64,000 nt of DNA, taken from contig NZ_JAKGAO010000006.1 of NCBI RefSeq assembly GCF_021532315.1, positions 186,001-250,000 of the forward strand, given 5' to 3'. The number at the start of each line of letters is the position of its first letter. Positions within the stretch are counted from its first letter, which is position 1. A model generated the notes under the pieces. It was not told the origin of the DNA, made no database searches, and saw nothing but the letters and a program-made list of their open reading frames with translations. Position numbers and translations under genes: made by a program. Origin of the DNA: Paenibacillus tarimensis (GTDB taxonomy: Bacteria; Bacillota; Bacilli; Paenibacillales; Paenibacillaceae). Below are positions 58,780 through 64,000 of the stretch, in pieces.

Positions 58780-59517
58780 ATGCCAAAATTTAAATTGTTC
58801 AAGGACCGCAAAGGAAAGGCCGATCAGGCTAAAAATAACAAATTCGTTAAGCTCGGGCGGGAGATTTATATGCAGGCCCGCAAGGGCGGTCCAAGCCCGG
58901 AATCGAATTTCGGATTGAAGACGGCCATTGCCAATGCAAGAGCGGAGCAGATGCCGATGGACAATATCGAGCGGGCAATTAAGAAAGCGACCGGAGCGTC
59001 GGCAAGTGACGATTACGAAGAAATTGTGTATGAAGGCTATGGACCCGGGGGCGTAGCTATCATGGTGCGCTGCCTCACCGATAACCGGAACCGCACGGCG
59101 GCCGATGTGCGTGCAGTTTTCAATAAACGCGGCGGCAATATGGGAGAGAGCGGCTGCGTGTCTTACATGTTTGATGAGAAGGGGCTTCTTGTAATTGACC
59201 GGGAGGAGCATGACACGGACGAAGACGCGATGATGATGACAGCACTGGAAGCCGGAGCCGAGGATATTGTCGTCAATGAAGACTCTTATGAAGTGCTGAC
59301 GCATCCGCATGAATTCGAGCAGGTTAAGAACAGACTCGAGGAAGCAGGATTCACTTTCTCCAGTGCCGGTGTGCGGTGGCTTCCACAGAATACGATTAAG
59401 GTTGACGGCGAGAATGCCGAGAAGCTGATGAAGATGATGGATGCATTCGAAGATAATGATGATGTCCAGGATGTCTATGCCAACTTCGAGATCAGCGACG
59501 AGGATATGGCAAGCTGA
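58780..59517 (+). CDS. YebC/PmpR (TACO1) family protein
   Basis: The 245-residue protein matches the YebC family: an N-terminal KGKADQAKNNKFVKLGREIY, then GLKTAIANARAEQMPMDNIERAI, EGYGPGGVAIMV and RGGNMGESGCVSYMF. YebC proteins act as translation factors that relieve ribosome stalling or as regulators; the YeeN-type N-terminus points to the translation-related branch. ATG 58780 follows AGGGGGAG. Confidence 0.9.
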   Translation: MPKFKLFKDRKGKADQAKNNKFVKLGREIYMQARKGGPSPESNFGLKTAIANARAEQMPMDNIERAIKKATGASASDDYEEIVYEGYGPGGVAIMVRCLTDNRNRTAADVRAVFNKRGGNMGESGCVSYMFDEKGLLVIDREEHDTDEDAMMMTALEAGAEDIVVNEDSYEVLTHPHEFEQVKNRLEEAGFTFSSAGVRWLPQNTIKVDGENAEKLMKMMDAFEDNDDVQDVYANFEISDEDMAS

Positions 59518-59548
59518 AATAAACATCAATCAGTGCCAGTGGAACAAA

Positions 59549-59586
59549 CAAGGGCTGTCCAGGTCATTATGACCGGACAGCCCTTG
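59549..59586. terminator. Bidirectional terminator
   Basis: CAAGGGCTGTCC (59549-59560) pairs perfectly with GGACAGCCCTTG (59575-59586), and GGTCATTATGACC forms a further inner stem. It separates the convergent YebC and MFS genes. Confidence 0.85.
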
Positions 59587-59616
59587 ACTTATCTGTTGTC
59601 ACAGGGAGAGCACATG

Positions 59617-60810
59617 TTAGCGGGTTCTGCCAGTCATATGCATAAGCATGAATCCGATCCCAGCGGTAAACGCCAGCGCAGAAGCACATGCATAGAACCA
59701 GTGAGGACCCATCGACTCAAAGAGCATGCCGCCAGCCGTGCCGCTGATCAGCCCTGCAAAGCCTGCCCACACGATAGCATATACAGCCTGGCCGGATGCC
59801 CGGTATTCGTCTGGGATGAGGAATGTCAGGTAACGCAGAGCTGTGGAGAAATAAATGCCGAAGGATATGCTGTGCATGAGCTGCAGGACAATCACAAAGG
59901 ACGGATCATCAATCCGGGACATCATAAAAAATCGGACGGCGTACATTAGGCTGGCAAATGCCAGCAGTGGAAGTTCCCGCAGCTTATGACCATATTTGCC
60001 CAGCAAAAACAGTATCGGGATTTCACTTAATGCTGAAGCGAACCAGGCGGTGCCAATCAGACCTTCGCCAGCACCCATTTCGCGCAGGGTTAGAGCCAGG
60101 AAGCCTTCATACATCCGATGAGAAACAGAAACAATCAGAATCAAGATGAAGAATATGACAATCCGCGGCTTTGCCAGCAGCTTATACAAGCCCGAGAACT
60201 CCATTTTCTTGAGGCTGCCCTGGTAATCGCGGAGCATCACGGCAACTCCGAGCGTCAGTCCTACGAGAGTAATGGTGATCCATAAGGTAGCACCGGAGCC
60301 TTGGGCCTTCAGCAGCAGACCGATCAGAATGGCGGAACAGGCAAAGCCTATGGAACCAAATATCCGTATCGACGGGTAGTTGCGTCCAGTTGAATGCGTC
60401 GAGAGCAGAATCATGCTGTCGCTGAGCGGCAGGATTGGTGTTTGAAAAAAGTAGAAGCCGGCCATAATCAGGAATACCCAGATGAACGATTCTGCCTGCA
60501 TCAATGCCGCAAGCATGATCAGCTGTCCGATTAATAAGATGATCAAAAGTTTCTTGATTGTACGGTATTTATCACTTGCAGTCCCCGTCAGCAGGTTGGC
60601 GGCAATGGATACGGCAGGTCCAACGGCGTAGATTAGACCTATCTCGGATGGTGAATAACCTTTATCGGCAAAATATAGCGGGAAATAAGAGACAATAAGG
60701 GCGACTGTAGAATAAAACAGGTAACAATAAATCCGGAGGAGCGCTGTCTCAGAACCCGCCCGGGGGTTGCGGCCTGGTTCGCTTGAAGCAGGCTTGCTTA
60801 AGGTAGTCAT
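59617..60810 (-). CDS. MFS transporter (LacY/phenylpropionate permease-like)
   Basis: The 397-residue protein has 12 hydrophobic helices in the MFS_1-like/nucleoside-oligosaccharide symporter pattern (ASDKYRTIKKLL after helix 2, SIRIFGSIGFACSAI in helix 5). ATG 60810 is 12 nt after GGAGG; the frame extends to 60867 without a good start. The substrate cannot be inferred. Confidence 0.82.
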   Translation of the reverse strand: MTTLSKPASSEPGRNPRAGSETALLRIYCYLFYSTVALIVSYFPLYFADKGYSPSEIGLIYAVGPAVSIAANLLTGTASDKYRTIKKLLIILLIGQLIMLAALMQAESFIWVFLIMAGFYFFQTPILPLSDSMILLSTHSTGRNYPSIRIFGSIGFACSAILIGLLLKAQGSGATLWITITLVGLTLGVAVMLRDYQGSLKKMEFSGLYKLLAKPRIVIFFILILIVSVSHRMYEGFLALTLREMGAGEGLIGTAWFASALSEIPILFLLGKYGHKLRELPLLAFASLMYAVRFFMMSRIDDPSFVIVLQLMHSISFGIYFSTALRYLTFLIPDEYRASGQAVYAIVWAGFAGLISGTAGGMLFESMGPHWFYACASALAFTAGIGFMLMHMTGRTR

Positions 60811-60951
60811 GAAGCTTAGGAACCTCCTATTACGGCTGGACGAATTGCGATTTAGTGAAATTGTCATAGCTGGTCAATGAATTATGGCATTTTCGTTCCG
60901 ACGCTGGATTTGTATTAGCTGAAATGGTACATTATTTGATGGAGGTTTACA

Positions 60952-61272
60952 ATGGGGAATCATGTTTTTAAGCTGGACACCCGGTTGGGAATAGAGCTGC
61001 CGTCACTGGATACGGATTGGGATCAGATATCTGTCATGGAGAGATCCGCCATACTGGAACATTGGGAAATGATAAGAGGTACGATCCCAGACCGGATCAT
61101 TGCACTTGAGCGGCTGATTAATAAGCTGCAAGCCCGTCTCAACGAGGAAGACGATTTCGAGGTATCCTGCAGGCTGAACAGTGATATCGCAGAGCAGGCA
61201 AGCCGGATTAATGATCTGCACATCTGGTACCGGGTCAATCAGGAAATCGAAACTCGCCGTCATTCCGGATAA
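60952..61272 (+). CDS. Conserved hypothetical protein
   Basis: The 106-residue soluble, largely helical protein (for example RSAILEHWEMIRGTIPDRII and INKLQARLNEEDDF) starts at ATG 60952, 6 nt after GGAGG. No domain is recognised. It is 18 nt upstream of the DUF2600 gene on the same strand, so they are probably one transcript. Confidence 0.7.
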   Translation: MGNHVFKLDTRLGIELPSLDTDWDQISVMERSAILEHWEMIRGTIPDRIIALERLINKLQARLNEEDDFEVSCRLNSDIAEQASRINDLHIWYRVNQEIETRRHSG

Positions 61273-61290
61273 AGATTGGGGGCAACTAGC

Positions 61291-62388
61291 GTGACCACGG
61301 GAACTACCCTGCAAGCCCCACAGCATCCGGTCAGCCTCATGTACCGGCTGTACAAATACATATTCCCTGAAGTGCATGCCAGTCTCGCAGGATGGCGAAC
61401 GATGGCGAGCGCCATACCGGATCAGGAACTCAGAACCCAGGCGCTTGCAAGCTTGAAGTCAAAGCAGTTTCATTGCGAAGGTGGAGCAGTTTATGCTGCC
61501 GCAAGACTTGATATGAAGCATATTCTGATTCCGCTCATTGTTGCACTGCAGACAATCAGTGATTATCTGGATAATCTGTGCGACAGAAGCACCTCCATGG
61601 ACGCCGCTGATTTTCGGCTGCTGCACCGTTCCATGCTCGATGCGGTAAATCCGGGGGCAGAGCTTACGGATTACTATGCATACCGGAGGGAGAGGGAGGA
61701 CGGCGGATACTTGCATGCACTCGTGCAAACTTGCCAGGATTGCGTTTCTCGGCTGCCCTCTTACCGTGTGGTACAGCCTTATGTAACAGAGCTTGTCGGG
61801 TTATACGGGGATCTGCAGGTGTACAAGCATATAGGCAAGGAAGAGAGGCTTCCCTCGCTTAGTGCCTGGTGGGAAGCCCATAGCCCTCATCACCCTCACT
61901 TGCGGTGGAACGAGTTTGCAGCAGCGACAGGATCAACACTTGGAATGTTCATGCTATTTCTGGATGCCTGTCGTCCGGGTTTGCTGGAGCAGGACGCCAA
62001 GCGAACGAGAAATGCGTATTTTCCACACGTGTGCGGGCTGCACATCCTGCTCGATTACCTGATCGATCAAGAAGAGGACCGGCTTGGCGGTGACTTGAAT
62101 TTTTGCAATTATTACGGTGATCGCAATGAGATGCTTGAACGTTTCGACATGGTTGTAAACAGGGCGCGGGAAGACATCCGCTGCCTGCCGGCATCGGGCT
62201 TTCACCGAATGATCATAGAGGGTCTGTTGGCGTTATATCTATCCGACCCAAAAGCAAGGACACAGCCGGATGTGAGGGAAGCGACCAGAGTTTTAATGAA
62301 ACGCAGTCCGGTTACGCGGTTATTCTTCTGGCTGAACAGCGTTTGGATCCGCTGCAGACAGAGGCTGGTACCAGCAACTGAAGAATGA
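61291..62388 (+). CDS. DUF2600 protein (tetraprenyl-beta-curcumene synthase YtpB-like)
   Basis: The 365-residue protein matches YtpB, the sesquarterpene cyclase that converts all-trans tetraprenyl diphosphate to tetraprenyl-beta-curcumene. Metal-binding aspartate motifs are seen in ISDYLDNLCDR (about residue 80) and LLDYLIDQEEDRLGGDLNFCNYY. The start is GTG 61291, 8 nt after GGGGG; an earlier in-frame TTG at 61276 overlaps that site. The lipid products stabilise spore or cell membranes in Bacillus. Confidence 0.87.
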   Translation: MTTGTTLQAPQHPVSLMYRLYKYIFPEVHASLAGWRTMASAIPDQELRTQALASLKSKQFHCEGGAVYAAARLDMKHILIPLIVALQTISDYLDNLCDRSTSMDAADFRLLHRSMLDAVNPGAELTDYYAYRREREDGGYLHALVQTCQDCVSRLPSYRVVQPYVTELVGLYGDLQVYKHIGKEERLPSLSAWWEAHSPHHPHLRWNEFAAATGSTLGMFMLFLDACRPGLLEQDAKRTRNAYFPHVCGLHILLDYLIDQEEDRLGGDLNFCNYYGDRNEMLERFDMVVNRAREDIRCLPASGFHRMIIEGLLALYLSDPKARTQPDVREATRVLMKRSPVTRLFFWLNSVWIRCRQRLVPATEE

Positions 62389-62415
62389 GATGATTTTACA
62401 GGGAGGACGAACATC

Positions 62416-63384
62416 ATGACAGCTGTTAACAAAATTGCAGTACTTACAAGTGGAGGAGATTCACAGGGGATGAACGCGGCGGTGCGTGCCGTAGTCAGAA
62501 GTGCTCTGTATCACGGGATTGAGGTGTATGGCGTTCAGCGCGGTTATCAAGGCCTCATCAATGACGATCTCCGCTCTATGGATCTTCGCAGCGTAGGCGA
62601 TATTATCCAGCGCGGCGGAACCATCCTTCAAACCGCGCGCTGCAAGGAGTTTATGACTCCTGAAGGGCAGCAGCGCGGTGCTGACGTATTGAGAGCCCGC
62701 GGCATCGACGGATTGATTGTTGTTGGAGGTGACGGCTCCTATCAGGGTGCCAACAAGCTCAGCAAGCTGGGGATTAAGACGATGGGGCTTCCGGGTACGA
62801 TCGATAATGATATATCCCACACAGACTTCACCATCGGATTTGACACGGCCGTCAGCATTGTCGTCGACGCGATCAACAAACTGCGTGACACCATGACCTC
62901 GCATGAACGCTCTTCTGTTGTAGAGGTTATGGGCAGACACTGCGGTGATATCGCCCTTTATGCAGGACTTGCCAGCGGTGCAGAGACGATCATCGTACCG
63001 GAGGTATCTTATGATATCGATTTGATCTCGGCGCGTATGCGCGAGAATTTTGAAGCCGGCAAACGCCATAGTATTGTTATTGTTGCGGAGGGCGCCGGTA
63101 CTGGTGCTGAGATTGCGGAAGCGATCACGGCACGCAACGGCATTGAGCCCCGTGTTACGGTACTGGGCCATATCCAGCGTGGCGGCTCGCCTACTCATAA
63201 CGACCGTATTCTGGCCAGTAAGCTGGGCGACTATGCCGTGCAGCAGCTTATGTCCGGTGAGTCCGGAAAGGCTTGCGGCGTGATTGATGGTAAGATGGTT
63301 TCAACAGATATTGATAAGGTTGTAAACTCGAAGAAACCATTCAACATGGATCTGTACAATCTGGCTTTGCGTCTTTCTCAATAA
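62416..63384 (+). CDS. pfkA: ATP-dependent 6-phosphofructokinase
   Basis: The 322-residue glycolytic enzyme phosphorylates fructose-6-phosphate. The motifs are the ATP loop TSGGDSQGMNAAVRA, where most relatives read GGDAPGMN, the GGDGSYQGA whose Gly marks ATP rather than pyrophosphate use, the catalytic TIDNDI, and VMGRHCGDIAL and LGHIQRGGSPT. ATG 62416 follows GGGAGG. No pyk gene follows; a strong terminator lies at 63403-63447. Confidence 0.94.
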   Translation: MTAVNKIAVLTSGGDSQGMNAAVRAVVRSALYHGIEVYGVQRGYQGLINDDLRSMDLRSVGDIIQRGGTILQTARCKEFMTPEGQQRGADVLRARGIDGLIVVGGDGSYQGANKLSKLGIKTMGLPGTIDNDISHTDFTIGFDTAVSIVVDAINKLRDTMTSHERSSVVEVMGRHCGDIALYAGLASGAETIIVPEVSYDIDLISARMRENFEAGKRHSIVIVAEGAGTGAEIAEAITARNGIEPRVTVLGHIQRGGSPTHNDRILASKLGDYAVQQLMSGESGKACGVIDGKMVSTDIDKVVNSKKPFNMDLYNLALRLSQ

Positions 63385-63402
63385 GCTTTATGCATTATTA
63401 AT

Positions 63403-63447
63403 AAAGGCCTGATGCGACCGGCGTACCGGTTGCATCAGGCCTTTTTG
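63403..63447 (+). terminator. Terminator of pfkA
   Basis: AAAGGCCTGATGC (63403-63415) pairs with GCATCAGGCCTTT, with ACCGG/CCGGT inside, followed by Ts. Confidence 0.9.
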
Positions 63448-63481
63448 TTAAGTGTCTTATAAGGTAAAGGGAATGGAATGA

Positions 63482-64000
63482 TTACTTGTAATGAACACCA
63501 GGAGAATACTTGTTGCTCGCATTCCAGAGCAGGTATTCCTCTACGCCAGTATCAGCAAGTGCTTTAATTTGTGCCTCCACCTCAGCTTTGCCATAGGAGA
63601 TATAATGGCCTCTGCCGAGCCAGCTGGCGGTGAAGTCCTGTATCCACGGCCGGATGACCGGCTTATGGACACCAATGGGATCAAGCTTCTTATGCGTATC
63701 AAGCATGGCGCCTTTGATGGTTTCATATGGCTTGGTATCCGGATTCTTAACGTCGAACCAACCGGTTGTATAATGGCTCGGATAAATCATTGGGCATATA
63801 ACATCCACGTACTTGGATATTTTAACGAAATCCTGGCCGATGCCCTCGGCTGCAGGCACAGATGCTGCATATCCGAAGATATCCACGGATACCCGGACGC
63901 CCAGCGGTTCCAGTTGTTCCTTGGCGTATTTGACGAATCCGGCTATAACATCGACCCGGCTTTCTTCGGTGTGATCATACTTAAGCTCATCAGCTCTGTT
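63482..64000 (-). CDS. DUF4015 putative glycoside hydrolase (C-terminal part, runs off window)
   Basis: The minus-strand frame is open from the right edge to the stop at 63482, about 172 residues of the C-terminal end. It shows the TIM-barrel family segments VSVDIFGYAASVP, VDVICPMIYPSHYTTGWF and the ending VEEYLLWNASNKYSPG, which match the DUF4015 putative glycosyl hydrolases of Bacillales. Internal starts near 63886 would truncate the conserved part, so the real start is outside the window. Confidence 0.82.
   Translation of the reverse strand, partial: NRADELKYDHTEESRVDVIAGFVKYAKEQLEPLGVRVSVDIFGYAASVPAAEGIGQDFVKISKYVDVICPMIYPSHYTTGWFDVKNPDTKPYETIKGAMLDTHKKLDPIGVHKPVIRPWIQDFTASWLGRGHYISYGKAEVEAQIKALADTGVEEYLLWNASNKYSPGVHYK

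Noticed and set aside
1-64000. Search by eye for tRNA, rRNA, CRISPR arrays and complete insertion sequences
   Set aside because: No cloverleaf genes, rRNA segments, regularly spaced direct-repeat arrays or transposase genes were recognised.

Overview
The window looks like chromosome of a Paenibacillus-type Firmicute (Bacillales). The evidence is the gene families: a Gram-positive coproporphyrin-dependent heme operon, a LytH/LtaS-type polymerase, YtxH, YuzB, YutE and DUF2600 proteins, several copper-amine-oxidase-like 'stalk' domains, strong AGGAGG ribosome binding sites, TTG/GTG starts, and a CGAAC-N4-GTTC type SOS box. No rRNA, tRNA or CRISPR array was seen.

Layout. 1-6.1 kb: the start of an alpha/beta hydrolase (minus strand), then a regulated maltodextrin operon malE-malF-malG plus a lipoprotein alpha-amylase, with no ATPase gene. 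6.2-10.8 kb: a GNAT gene, a cluster of 21-bp palindromic repeats, a DUF2306/DJ-1 pair, and a divergent two-component system. 10.9-13.6 kb: an AT-richer patch with a secreted unknown protein, a lone tyrosine recombinase and an orphan amidotransferase. 13.9-21.4 kb: regulators and small enzymes (MerR plus its SDR target, WYL, DinB, YdhG, MBL hydrolase, Lrp, DUF2975/HTH, DUF817). 21.5-28.3 kb: an RCC1-like surface protein, a UvrA2-type ATPase, a tautomerase and DUF1835. 28.4-30.3 kb: a cytoplasmic neopullulanase. 30.7-32.6 kb: an endolysin, a holin and an SOS-box-controlled gene. 32.7-45.7 kb: housekeeping and envelope genes (CuA protein, racE, LysM-M14 peptidase, LtaS-like, rRNA methyltransferase, MFS, DUF421). 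45.8-48.5 kb: an arsenic operon with an inserted phosphatase. 48.6-52.2 kb: hemE-hemH-hemY. 52.3-64 kb: CapA, GDPD, DUF92, PepF, cold shock protein, YebC, MFS, DUF2600 terpene synthase, pfkA and a DUF4015 protein.

How they work together. Maltodextrins are bound by MalE, cut outside by the lipoprotein amylase, imported by MalFG and cut inside by the neopullulanase 26 kb away. The malE leader and the neopullulanase leader carry the same roughly 30-nt element, placed so that it can block an overlapping intrinsic terminator. This looks like a shared attenuation control over uptake and breakdown, and it is the most interesting signal I found. The malE region also has two identical LacI-type 12-mers 368 bp apart.

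Other notable points: a double SOS box straddling a promoter next to a lysis module; an A-type carrier-like protein whose cysteine ligands are all histidines; an oligoendopeptidase F with a second upstream start that would add a signal peptide; a recombinase whose Shine-Dalgarno lies in an 18-bp hairpin; and a promoter-leader-terminator unit that may be a small RNA. All assignments come from reading the sequence and from family knowledge; no database search was run.
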